Origin: Desulfarculales bacterium UBA702
GTDB lineage: Bacteria; Desulfobacterota; Syntrophobacteria; Syntrophobacterales; Syntrophobacteraceae
Length of the DNA stretch: 34,854 bases
Assembly: GCA_002298165.1 (NCBI GenBank)
Contig: DBMI01000070.1
Coordinates: forward strand, 15,793-50,646
Direction of reading: 5' to 3'
Part shown: in pieces, positions 8,033 through 16,049 of the stretch
Layout of the letters: each line of letters starts with the position of its first letter
Numbering within the stretch: position 1 is the stretch's first letter
Made by a program: the position numbers and the translations under genes
Notes under the pieces: generated by a model
Told to the model about the DNA's origin: nothing
Databases searched by the model: none
What the model saw: the letters and a program-made list of their open reading frames with translations, nothing else

Positions 8033-8761
8033 ATGATTGTGAGCAAAAAAGTTCTTCATTTCCCCACGGTAGCGCACCCTAACATTGAAGAGGTACTTTC
8101 CTGGTTCCTGAAGGACCAGCAGAGGCGGCTCAAAACTCGTACATTCAACCGGTACGAGGAGGTGGTTGACTTGCTTCGGCACTGTTTAAACGGGCATGGC
8201 TACCACGAACTCGACAATTCGTCCGAGGTCGCGCTCTACGAGAAACTATATTTTCAGAAAAACCTCGAATTTTGCGTGATATTCGGCCCGGAAAAAATCC
8301 TGAATTCGCTTGCCAATTTTCTGAACTATTTCATGATCCGCAAGGTAATGGCTTCGGAAGCACTGCTCCAGGCGGCCGGGGTGGTTACCAAAAAGCTTGT
8401 GAAATGGCTCGAAGAGAAGGAATTTATCGGAAAGGAAATGGCCGAAAGGGGCATCAGGCTTGCGGCGGAAGCGGCCCGCGAATTGCCCGCGGCCGAGCGC
8501 CTTGCAAGGCTGCTCTATGAATACGCGCAAAGTCACGCACCCAGATATTGGACTTCCGAGCTTGACGACTATTTCGTCATAGAACAGGTGCATCCCGGTA
8601 TTCTGATCCTGTCCGGCGTTGCAACAACAGGACTGGTCGAGGTGAGGGTACCAAAGGAGATCACTGATCATTGCCGCAAGGGCTGGCAGGTAAATCTGCT
8701 CCTGGGCAAGACCCGAAACGGCTGGTGTATTCTCGAGACCGGAAACGTTTATCCAAACTAG
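8033..8761 (+). CDS. Conserved-looking protein of unknown function
   Basis: I do not recognise this 242-residue soluble protein. The N-terminal part (about 15-60: EEVLSWFLKDQQRRLK, then TFNRYEEVVDLLRHCLNG) is helical and superficially like the SAM-like DNA-binding region of tyrosine recombinases, but no catalytic recombinase domain follows. The middle is helical and charged. The last 60 residues (HPGILILSG to the end) look like a small beta domain. I chose the ATG at 8033, preceded by GGTGGTAAAAAG; an upstream start at 7937 would overlap the zinc-ribbon gene. It ends 34 bases before a strong hairpin. Confidence 0.7.
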   Translation: MIVSKKVLHFPTVAHPNIEEVLSWFLKDQQRRLKTRTFNRYEEVVDLLRHCLNGHGYHELDNSSEVALYEKLYFQKNLEFCVIFGPEKILNSLANFLNYFMIRKVMASEALLQAAGVVTKKLVKWLEEKEFIGKEMAERGIRLAAEAARELPAAERLARLLYEYAQSHAPRYWTSELDDYFVIEQVHPGILILSGVATTGLVEVRVPKEITDHCRKGWQVNLLLGKTRNGWCILETGNVYPN

Positions 8762-8795
8762 CCCCGGTCAACGGCTCCGATAAACTACTGATAAA

Positions 8796-8820
8796 AAAGG
8801 CGGGAAGTTCTCCCGCCTTT
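8796..8820. terminator. Bidirectional terminator between convergent genes
   Basis: AAAGGCGGGA (8796-8805) pairs perfectly with TCCCGCCTTT (8811-8820) around a five-base loop. An A-rich run on the left and T-rich sequence on the right allow it to act on both strands. It separates the unknown gene ending at 8761 from sodB ending at 8840. Confidence 0.9.
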
Positions 8821-8839
8821 CGCTTTTCGTGTTCGTCCC

Positions 8840-9433
8840 TTACTTCAGGTTCGAATTGACAAAATCCCAGTTGATGATGTTTTCGATGAAGGCCTGGATG
8901 AAGTCAGCCCGCCTGTTCTGATAATCCAGATAATAGGCGTGTTCCCAGACGTCTACCGTCAGCAGGGGGGTTGTGCCGTGAGCGATGGGCGTATCGGCGT
9001 TTGCGGTTTTCATTATTTCCAGCTTGGCGCCTTTTTGCACCAGCCAGGCCCAGCCGCTCCCGAACTGGGTTACGCCCGCATTTTTGAATTCTTCCGCAAA
9101 TTTTTCAAAATTTCCGAAATCCGACTGGATCTTCTGTGCAACAGGACCCGTCGGGGCGCCTCCTCCTTTTGGCTTCATGCATTTCCAGAAAAATGAATGG
9201 TTCCAGGCCTGCGCAACATTGTTGAAAATCGTCGCCTTCGAGCTGTCTCCCACCACCTTCTTTAGAATCGATTCGGGGTCCATGTTCTCGAATTCCGTTC
9301 CGGCAATCAGTTTGTTGCCGGTGTCCACATAGGCTTTATGGTGTTTGCCGTGATGGAACTCGAATGTCTTTGCGCTGATATAGGGTTCGAGCGCGCTATT
9401 TGGGAAAGGCAGATCGGGTAAGGTAAGAGCCAT
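8840..9433 (-). CDS. sodB: Iron superoxide dismutase
   Basis: The enzyme converts superoxide to oxygen and hydrogen peroxide in the cytoplasm. At 197 residues it has the normal family length. The metal ligands are in place: His27 (in FEFHHGKHH), His79 (in AWNHSFFW), Asp161 and His165 (in the signature DVWEHAYY). Gln75 just before the second ligand (NNVAQAWNH) and the whole pattern favour the iron over the manganese type. AAGGAG precedes the ATG. It appears to be a single-gene unit ending in the terminator at 8796-8820. In an anaerobe it would serve oxygen-exposure defence. Confidence 0.96.
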   Translation of the reverse strand: MALTLPDLPFPNSALEPYISAKTFEFHHGKHHKAYVDTGNKLIAGTEFENMDPESILKKVVGDSSKATIFNNVAQAWNHSFFWKCMKPKGGGAPTGPVAQKIQSDFGNFEKFAEEFKNAGVTQFGSGWAWLVQKGAKLEIMKTANADTPIAHGTTPLLTVDVWEHAYYLDYQNRRADFIQAFIENIINWDFVNSNLK

Positions 9434-9638
9434 TATTCTTCTCCTTTAGGGCAATGATTAATCTGGATTCTTCTGGGATATGCCTGAATGAGCCAAATAA
9501 AAAACACCACGAACTTAAGCACACCATTGGATCAATGCAATGGAACAATTGGTGGGAAAGAGCATGGGCGCATGGGAATCAGGCTCCTGGAAGGTCGCTT
9601 GCACGGCCTCTGCTTAATAGCTTTCCGGCTGAATTTGG

Positions 9639-9668
9639 AGGTGCGGTGGAATTACTTCCCCCGCACCT
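9639..9668. terminator. Long hairpin downstream of the autotransporter gene
   Basis: AGGTGCGG (9639-9646) pairs with CCGCACCT (9661-9668), and GGAA/TTCC extend the stem inside. It lies 28 bases past the autotransporter stop. The T-run (TTTTAT) follows the right arm, so as a terminator it fits plus-strand transcription better than the minus-strand gene. The rest of 9434-9695 holds no gene that I can see. Confidence 0.5.
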
Positions 9669-9695
9669 TTTATAATCAGCGCTACGACAATGAAA

Positions 9696-12600
9696 TCAAA
9701 ATTCCCATCTCATGCCGCCGCTGATGTAATGCGCGGCTGAGTTTGCGCGGGCGACTTCGGCGTTGTAGTCAATGCGGAATTTTAAATTATTGCAGGTTGC
9801 CAGGGTTATGTCTGCCCCGAGTACCGCAAAGTCCTTTGCCATGCCGGAAGGCACAAATGTGAATGTGGGACCACCTAGGCTCAGGCGGGCGTCAATGGGG
9901 CTGTCGGTATCCGAGAAATCATGCTGCCAGGTTCCGTAGACCTGGGGGATGAGGCTATACGAACTCATCTGGAAAGGCAGGGCGATCCTTGCTCCAACTC
10001 CGGTCTGGAGCGAATCGGCATCCCCCGGAGAAATCCGAAGATTTAGCGAATCGGCACCGCTTTCGGCAAAAGAGCCCACCCAGAGCTTTGAGTAGGCAAG
10101 GGATGCCATCGGGCTGATTACCGCTCCGGAAAGCTTTATGTCGTAGCCGGCCTCCGTGTAGGCATTGAAAACATCACCGTCGGGTGAGCTTTTTGCCCTG
10201 CGAACGATCCCGCCGAATATAAGATCCCTTCGAAGATCGAAAGCGTTTAGGGCATATCCCGCTGATGCATAAACGTAGAAGGGCTCAGGCAGGTAGGCCC
10301 CGTAGAGGGTTAATGGCCATGTATTTGCCGAGACGTTTCCGCCAGAGCCGTGGAAATCGGCGTCGGTGTGGCTGTATCCCGAAGCAAGGCCTACGAGCAG
10401 ATCGTCCATCACCCGGTAATCGGCTCCGATAGTAAAGCCTGCAATCGTGTAGTCAAAACCGGTCTGGTCGGCGGAAGAACTCCTGCTGCCAAAAATTCCA
10501 GCCGGCTCTAAATAGATCCCGGTGTGAGTCCCATGGCCTCTGGCGCCCTTAAATACCGCATCCATATCCATTGCTTCGCAGGAAAGCTGAGGCGAACCAG
10601 CACCGATTTCGAGGTAGTTCGGAAGCGCCGATAAAGCGCCACCGCCGGCTTTATCAAATCGCAGGTCGGTGATTCTTCTCGCCAGCGCCTGTTTTTGTAC
10701 ATTCGCCGAAGCAAAGGCAAGGGTGGGAAGAGCGTTTACCTTCTCCGCCGAGATCTGCTGAAAGGCATCGGGTACCGTTGCGGCAGTCGGCAGATGGTCG
10801 ATTGCGTTGAGGACCGTGTTCAGGTCTGAGTTTTGGGTAGCGGAGAAGCTTTCAGGGGCAGCGAGGAGGCCACCCGTAGATGTTGAGCCCACGCTGTTAA
10901 GAGCACTGCCCAGTGACATAAGGTTGGGACTCAAGCCCAAGTCGGAATTGGTATAGCTTCGGACTACCTTGAGGTCAAAGCTGCTGGCTTTGTAAAGTGG
11001 CTCCCAGAAGAGCGTAGGAGTTATTCTCAGGTCGGTGATCGGGTCGAACGTTCCGTACACGCCTCCGCTTGCAGTTATGATTGAGAACGTCCGGTTACCA
11101 TCAGGAATGTAGCCTCCGATGAGGACCGGTTGGAATGTACCACCAAGATTTGCAGCGCCGGAAATATTCAGCCTGCCGTAGTCCGTCGATGATCCTATTC
11201 CCGAAATCAGGATGCCGCTGGCTGTTTGTGTATAGCTCCCGCTTATGCTCATAGCTCCCGTGGGGCTTGGCATACATGTCCCTTTATTTAAAAAAGAGCC
11301 GGTCAGGGTGCCTGCTCCATACAAAAGCCCCGAAGACTCGTTTATAAGCTGGCTGGCCTTAATTGTTCCGCCCAGGAAAATGCTGCCTTGATTGTCAATG
11401 ATGCCGGCTACATCCACCGCCCCGTCCGTTTGGTTGAAAGCACCATTGATAATGGTGATCGAATCGGCTTGAAGAGTGCCGCCGCTCATATTATAGAGGC
11501 CTATACCGACCTCGCTGCTGCCGATTCCCAGGGAAGTTACCGAGTTCGTACCGCCGGACTGATTGAAAATACCCGTACCATTGTTGCCGATGTACTCCTG
11601 AGTGGCCAACAATGTACCGCCGCTCAGATTATATGTGCCGGTGCTGCGTGACCCATAGCCCAGAAAGATATTACTGGATATATTGGACCCGCCGGACTGA
11701 TTGAAAGTACCTGTTCCCAGTAAACCTATAGTCTCCTCGGAATAGCTCAGACATCCACCGCTCAGGTTGTATGTGCCGTTTCCACTCGATTCATAGCCAA
11801 GAAAAAGGTCACCACCGAACAGCACACCGCTATAATGGTTGAATATGCCGTTACCATTATTGCCGATGTAGATTTGAAAGGTGGACATGCTGCCGTTGCT
11901 CAGGTTGTAAAGTCCACTGCCAGTGGGTTCATATCCCAGGTAAACATAGCGGCTTACATGGTTGCCGCTGCTCTGATTAAAAGTTCCTGTGCCGCGGTAC
12001 CCTATGAATTCCATGGTTTGAGCGACTGGTTGGTCGGTAGTAAGCTGGCCGCTGTTCAGATTATAAGTGCCGCTGCTTCCGGATTCATAGCCAATGTAAA
12101 GTTTGTTTCGGAATGAATTGATACCGCCTTCCTGGTTAAAGATTCCCGTTCCTTTGTTGCCGATGTACTCATCTGGTGCCGAAAGAATGCCTTTTTGCAG
12201 TGTGTAATAGCCATACCCACCATTCTCGTAGCCCAGCCGGAGTTGTGCCCCTACGGAATTGGTGCCGCCGGTTTGATTAAAAATACCTGTTCCATAATAG
12301 CCTATGTGCTCACTTGGCGCATAAAGGCTGCCCCCGCTGAGATTATAGGTGCCGAAACCGTTGCTGTAGCCAATGTATATGGCCGTACCAACAGAATGAT
12401 TGCCACCGGTCTGGGTGAAAGTCCCCGTTCCAGAGTTGCCGATATATTCGTTAGAGCTTACGTCGAGGAAGCCGGCGCTTAAGTTGTAGGTGCCTCTGCT
12501 TCCAGTGTTGAAGCCCAAATTAAGACTGTCGTTGACGTAATGGGTACCGCCGCTCTGATTGAAAATACCAGTTCCCGTTGTGCCGACGTATTCGTTCATT

Positions 12601-13253
12601 GAGGAAAGCATCCCTCCGCTCAGATTATAGGTGCCGGTATTGCCAATAGAGAGATAGCCAAGATACAGATTACCGCTCAAAAGATTGTTGCCGCCACTAT
12701 GGTTGAAAACACCAGTTCCGCCCCAGCCGAGGTACTCATGACCCGAAAAAAGAGAGCCGAAAGTTTGATTATATGTGCCAGTGGACCCGGGGTTGTAGCC
12801 TATGGCCAGGATAGAGACAATATTGCTGCCTCCACTCAGGTTGTACGTACCGGTGCATCCTAGGCCGTGGCCGACATATAGATAGGAAGCATTATTAGTG
12901 GCGAAGCCGGTCTGGTTGATTTTGCCATCGCCTGCAACACCCAATATCTGCGTGGTAGACCCCAAGCTGCCTCCGCTCAGATTATAGGTCCCGCTGGCCC
13001 CTGTGTTGTAGCCGAGGTTAAGGTTTGTCGCGGAATTTGATCCTCCATTTTGATTAAAAGTCCCAATGCCCGAATAGCCGACATTTTCATTTGCAAAGAC
13101 AATAGATGCAGGATCGTTGAGGGTGTAGGTGGCACCGCCGTCAACTGTAAGGTCTGCCGCCTGTATTGAGTAGGGCATCAGAAAGGCCTCAAGAGTAAGA
13201 GCAATCCAGAATAGTCCCAGGTATCGGCCGTTCTTCCATTCGATCAATTTCAT
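9696..13253 (-). CDS. Type Va autotransporter with repeat-built passenger
   Basis: This 1185-residue outer-membrane/surface protein has four parts. (1) A Sec signal peptide, with cleavage likely after SIQA near residue 32. (2) About 12 repeats of some 46 residues (55-608), each with a TYNLSGG half and an EYIGxxGTGIFNQSGG half, the kind of short-strand repeat that forms a right-handed beta-solenoid. (3) A junction region (about 610-890). (4) A C-terminal autotransporter beta-barrel (about 905-1185) ending GGMRWEF, with the terminal phenylalanine expected for BAM recognition. GGAGGGG lies 7 bases before the ATG. No protease triad is visible, so it is probably an adhesin-like structural passenger. 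A decayed relative of its 3' end lies just upstream. Confidence 0.92.
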   Translation of the reverse strand: MKLIEWKNGRYLGLFWIALTLEAFLMPYSIQAADLTVDGGATYTLNDPASIVFANENVGYSGIGTFNQNGGSNSATNLNLGYNTGASGTYNLSGGSLGSTTQILGVAGDGKINQTGFATNNASYLYVGHGLGCTGTYNLSGGSNIVSILAIGYNPGSTGTYNQTFGSLFSGHEYLGWGGTGVFNHSGGNNLLSGNLYLGYLSIGNTGTYNLSGGMLSSMNEYVGTTGTGIFNQSGGTHYVNDSLNLGFNTGSRGTYNLSAGFLDVSSNEYIGNSGTGTFTQTGGNHSVGTAIYIGYSNGFGTYNLSGGSLYAPSEHIGYYGTGIFNQTGGTNSVGAQLRLGYENGGYGYYTLQKGILSAPDEYIGNKGTGIFNQEGGINSFRNKLYIGYESGSSGTYNLNSGQLTTDQPVAQTMEFIGYRGTGTFNQSSGNHVSRYVYLGYEPTGSGLYNLSNGSMSTFQIYIGNNGNGIFNHYSGVLFGGDLFLGYESSGNGTYNLSGGCLSYSEETIGLLGTGTFNQSGGSNISSNIFLGYGSRSTGTYNLSGGTLLATQEYIGNNGTGIFNQSGGTNSVTSLGIGSSEVGIGLYNMSGGTLQADSITIINGAFNQTDGAVDVAGIIDNQGSIFLGGTIKASQLINESSGLLYGAGTLTGSFLNKGTCMPSPTGAMSISGSYTQTASGILISGIGSSTDYGRLNISGAANLGGTFQPVLIGGYIPDGNRTFSIITASGGVYGTFDPITDLRITPTLFWEPLYKASSFDLKVVRSYTNSDLGLSPNLMSLGSALNSVGSTSTGGLLAAPESFSATQNSDLNTVLNAIDHLPTAATVPDAFQQISAEKVNALPTLAFASANVQKQALARRITDLRFDKAGGGALSALPNYLEIGAGSPQLSCEAMDMDAVFKGARGHGTHTGIYLEPAGIFGSRSSSADQTGFDYTIAGFTIGADYRVMDDLLVGLASGYSHTDADFHGSGGNVSANTWPLTLYGAYLPEPFYVYASAGYALNAFDLRRDLIFGGIVRRAKSSPDGDVFNAYTEAGYDIKLSGAVISPMASLAYSKLWVGSFAESGADSLNLRISPGDADSLQTGVGARIALPFQMSSYSLIPQVYGTWQHDFSDTDSPIDARLSLGGPTFTFVPSGMAKDFAVLGADITLATCNNLKFRIDYNAEVARANSAAHYISGGMRWEF
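11430..13091 (-). repeat. Intragenic tandem repeats of the autotransporter passenger
   Basis: About 12 units of roughly 140 bases encode the FNQSGG/TYNLSGG motif pair. Spacing between successive FNQ motifs is mostly 45-48 residues, with a few longer units of 55-61. DNA copies are diverged, so the array is old or under selection for variation rather than freshly expanded. Confidence 0.85.
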
Positions 13254-13512
13254 GTAAAATCCCCTCCAGGCAAACAGTAATCGAGCTTTCCCAAAGCAGA
13301 TCTATCCCAGTGTGGTACGGTCCAACTGTATAGAACTACATCTATTGAGTGGGTTTTGGAATGTACTTTGAAAGGATTAGTGGAGCTATTCTTCTATAAC
13401 AGGCGTTTTCAGTCAATGAGAAAACTGGGGATTTTTCCAGCATATATAAGCGCTACTTATAATTACGCTGATGCTGCCAGGTTTAAGCAGCCGTTAAATA
13501 TCCTTTGCGGCT

Positions 13513-13537
13513 GTGCGGGGGAATGGGTGCCCCGCAC
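13513..13537. other. GC-rich hairpin beside the autotransporter relic
   Basis: GTGCGGGG (13513-13520) pairs with CCCCGCAC (13530-13537). The right arm and following bases (CCCCGCACCTT) match those of the hairpin at 9639-9668 downstream of the intact gene. It lies immediately 3' of the relic in gene orientation. It may be a terminator left from the lost gene or a repeat of its own. Confidence 0.5.
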
Positions 13538-13544
13538 CTTCCAA

Positions 13545-13687
13545 TTCGGCGTTGTAGTCGATGCGGAATTTCAGGTTATTGCAGGTTGCCAGGGTTATAT
13601 CGGCCCCTAGTACCTAGAAATCTTCTAGCCATAACGGAAGGAACAAAGGCGAGCGTGGGACCGCGATGCAGGCCTCTATGGGGCTGA
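13545..13687 (-). pseudogene. Decayed 3' fragment of a second autotransporter gene
   Basis: This stretch aligns along about 140 bases with the 3' end of the intact autotransporter (9746-9905). Its minus-strand reading gives VLGADITLATCNNLKFRIDY, matching the end of the intact beta-barrel. A TAG stop falls in frame just before this segment (after EDF), a short deletion is visible further upstream, and the last 50 or so coding bases are missing. It lies 5' of the intact gene in the same orientation, as expected for the remains of a tandem duplication. Between it and the intact gene (13254-13512) I see only the start region and no gene. Confidence 0.85.
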
Positions 13688-13728
13688 TGAGTGATCCTCC
13701 TCAACTTTGACCGATGATCACTGGTTTG

Positions 13729-15006
13729 CTAGGAATCCAGCGGTGGATTGAAATATCCGAGTCTAAGTGCTGGAAATTCATTCCTGAGCCGCAAAATGAG
13801 ATCTCGCACTCCGATTGTCTTTTGATCGGGATTTGCGCCCATCTCGGATATATACCACTCAGGGTCTATATTAAGATTTCGCATCTGAATGAGGTCGAGT
13901 TTCGTTTGAAAAACTAATTCTTTAAGGGCTTCCCACTCGCTTTGCTGATCCGAAAATCCCGGGAATATGAAATAATTTATCGACGCAAAGCCGCCGTTTG
14001 CCTTTACCCTAAGAATTGAGTCGCGGGCGTCCTCGAAAGAGTATCCTTTTGGGCGGAAGTATTTATTATAGAACTCGGGGCGGGCGCTGTTCATGCTGAC
14101 GCGGATGCTGTCGAGGCCGGCGCGGCAAAGTTTTTCCACCTCACCGGGCAGGCTTCCGTTGGTATTTAGGTTTATGGTTCCGCGCGAGGTCGCCCTTCGC
14201 ATCATCGAGATGGATGCTTCAAGAGTTTTTGCCTGGAGGAGCGGTTCTCCTTCACATCCCTGTCCGAAGCTTACCACTGCCCTCGACGCTCTTTTAAGGT
14301 GAGGAATGGCGACCCCACAGATTTCATCGGGTGTCGGGACAAAAGTTATGCGATCCTGTGTCGCCGAGAGGTCTTTTCGCTTCTGCAGGCTGATGCAGCC
14401 GATGCAGCGGGCGTTGCACTCGGGGGAAGTTGGGAGCGGGGCCTCGAAGCGGTCCATGAAAAGGTTTCTTGCGGCCGGGCAGCCGTAGGTGAGGGCGCAT
14501 TTGCCCAGATGTCGGATTAGCCTGTTTTCCCTGTCGTGAGCCATGCGCTTGCGCGCATTCTGCTCGATCTTTTTCGGATCGAAGCCGCTGAAGTCCTGGC
14601 GCCGGTCGGGATCGATCCGCACCGCCGGGACGACGAAGGTTCCGTCGAGCCACCCCACCGCCGTGTAGGCGAAAAGGGGCAGGAGCGGGGCTCCGTGGAG
14701 GCTCTTGTACGCAGCCGAATAGAGGTGGGTGTGGGCCGGTGCGATAAATGCCGCTACCGCCCGGACGGATTTTGAAGGGTCGAATGGGTCGGATGCAAGC
14801 GGCTCGAAAGTTCTTTTTGCCCGGCTGAACCCGACCGGAACACGCTCAGGCAGCAGAAAAAGCTCGCTTCCATCGGGAAGCGGAATCAGTTCGCTTGAGC
14901 GGGGTTTTATGTATTCGCCCGCGCTCGATCCCGCCATCTCTAATGCGGGGTGGTCAATGATGTTTCCGGTATGATCAGCGTAGACGAGAGCAGGCCTTTT
15001 TTTCAT
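13729..15006 (-). CDS. Radical SAM protein of unknown function
   Basis: This 425-residue protein has the radical-SAM signature CNARCIGC (Cys197, Cys201, Cys204), which binds a [4Fe-4S] cluster that cleaves S-adenosylmethionine. FGQGCEGEPL and INLNTNGSLP follow as in the SAM-binding barrel. The first 190 residues are an extra domain and contain two more cysteines (170, 176). No C-terminal SPASM cluster is visible. The start overlaps the end of the deacetylase-like gene by 32 bases, so the two are almost certainly cotranscribed and coupled; the ribosome site for the 15006 ATG is weak. The substrate is unknown. Confidence 0.87.
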   Translation of the reverse strand: MKKRPALVYADHTGNIIDHPALEMAGSSAGEYIKPRSSELIPLPDGSELFLLPERVPVGFSRAKRTFEPLASDPFDPSKSVRAVAAFIAPAHTHLYSAAYKSLHGAPLLPLFAYTAVGWLDGTFVVPAVRIDPDRRQDFSGFDPKKIEQNARKRMAHDRENRLIRHLGKCALTYGCPAARNLFMDRFEAPLPTSPECNARCIGCISLQKRKDLSATQDRITFVPTPDEICGVAIPHLKRASRAVVSFGQGCEGEPLLQAKTLEASISMMRRATSRGTINLNTNGSLPGEVEKLCRAGLDSIRVSMNSARPEFYNKYFRPKGYSFEDARDSILRVKANGGFASINYFIFPGFSDQQSEWEALKELVFQTKLDLIQMRNLNIDPEWYISEMGANPDQKTIGVRDLILRLRNEFPALRLGYFNPPLDS

Positions 15007-15844
15007 CGAATGGTTGTAAAATCTCCCTGAAGCTGAAGAATCGCGTACCGAGCATTTTTAGATTATAAAGCAGATGGTCGAGAAATTGGAAGGCGAACAG
15101 TGTCATTAGCTGGTGGCGGATCATTATTCCGGCATAATCGTCGCTGTTTTGGAGTTGCCCGACCTTAGTGAGGAGCTGGTTTAAATCCTTTGCCGGGTTT
15201 GCCGAATTTCTGGTATGCAGGTCGATTTTTATCGGCAGGTTGAAAAAGCCCCATGGGAGTTTAATACCGGGCGGAAAAGGGGCAGCCGCTGAAATTCCTT
15301 TGAATCCCTGGGTACGCAGAGCCTTGAGGGTAACCGCTGAGAACCTGCTCCATGGCGGCGAAAAGATGGGGACGAAATGGGGTCCGAATATCAGCTCCAT
15401 TTTGCGCCGGCCGATAAGAATATCCTCATGCTGGCGGTCCAGCGCTCGGGCCTCTCCGAATTCAGCCTTCCCACCCGATTCCTGACGGCTGACGTGGCGC
15501 CATCCGTGCTGGTGCCAGCCCCAGAGTTCTTCGTCAATAGGTGCGGACAGGAAGAGGCGCTCCCGCCTTGCATCACTTAGCCATGCAGGAACTACAGCCA
15601 TTGCCAGCGGAACCTGATGGCGCCTGAAAATTCTGCAAAGCGCATCGAATGCGCGGCCCTCGGCCCCGATATCATTTGCAATGAAGAAGATCGGAGGCAG
15701 CTCCGTTGCCGTCAAACCGCTAATCGCGGTATCGAGCTGCTCTCGCCACTCCGGTGGTGGTGTTTTCCAAACCTGTGCATATTGTCTTGGCACATAAGAA
15801 GTTCCGAGACCAAAAGCCTCTTGCAAACCGGAAGTCCCCCGCAT
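14975..15844 (-). CDS. NodB-like polysaccharide deacetylase family protein
   Basis: This 289-residue protein resembles the carbohydrate esterase/NodB fold. The candidate motifs are FFIANDIG (Asp58, in place of the usual TFDDG), HQHGWRH (His113 and His117, the metal-binding H-x3-H) and PPWSRFS (about 165-171). No signal peptide or membrane segment is visible, so it would act on a cytoplasmic precursor. AAGGAG lies 7 bases before the ATG. It is the first gene of a pair with the radical SAM gene. It could modify a glycan or lipid-linked sugar; because the first aspartate motif is atypical, its activity is uncertain. Confidence 0.75.
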   Translation of the reverse strand: MRGTSGLQEAFGLGTSYVPRQYAQVWKTPPPEWREQLDTAISGLTATELPPIFFIANDIGAEGRAFDALCRIFRRHQVPLAMAVVPAWLSDARRERLFLSAPIDEELWGWHQHGWRHVSRQESGGKAEFGEARALDRQHEDILIGRRKMELIFGPHFVPIFSPPWSRFSAVTLKALRTQGFKGISAAAPFPPGIKLPWGFFNLPIKIDLHTRNSANPAKDLNQLLTKVGQLQNSDDYAGIMIRHQLMTLFAFQFLDHLLYNLKMLGTRFFSFREILQPFDEKKACSRLR

Positions 15845-16049
15845 CGGGTACTCCTTTTAGGCAGGTCCTGGTAAAAAATCAGGTTTAGAATGAAAAGCGG
15901 GATTAAAAAGGATGGTACAAATAATCGTTTCAGGTGAATAAGACATTACAGTAGAGTTTTGGCCGAGTCAAGCCGGTAAAATGCCATCTTTTCAGTTTGG
16001 ATAGATGTGCGATTTTTCGAAAAAAATGCCTCAATTTATAAGGGCCGTT

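Noticed and set aside
11430..13091. Regular repeats resembling a CRISPR or satellite array
   Set aside because: The units are coding, in one long frame with a signal peptide and barrel, and vary by codon; there are no constant repeats with unique spacers and no cas genes.
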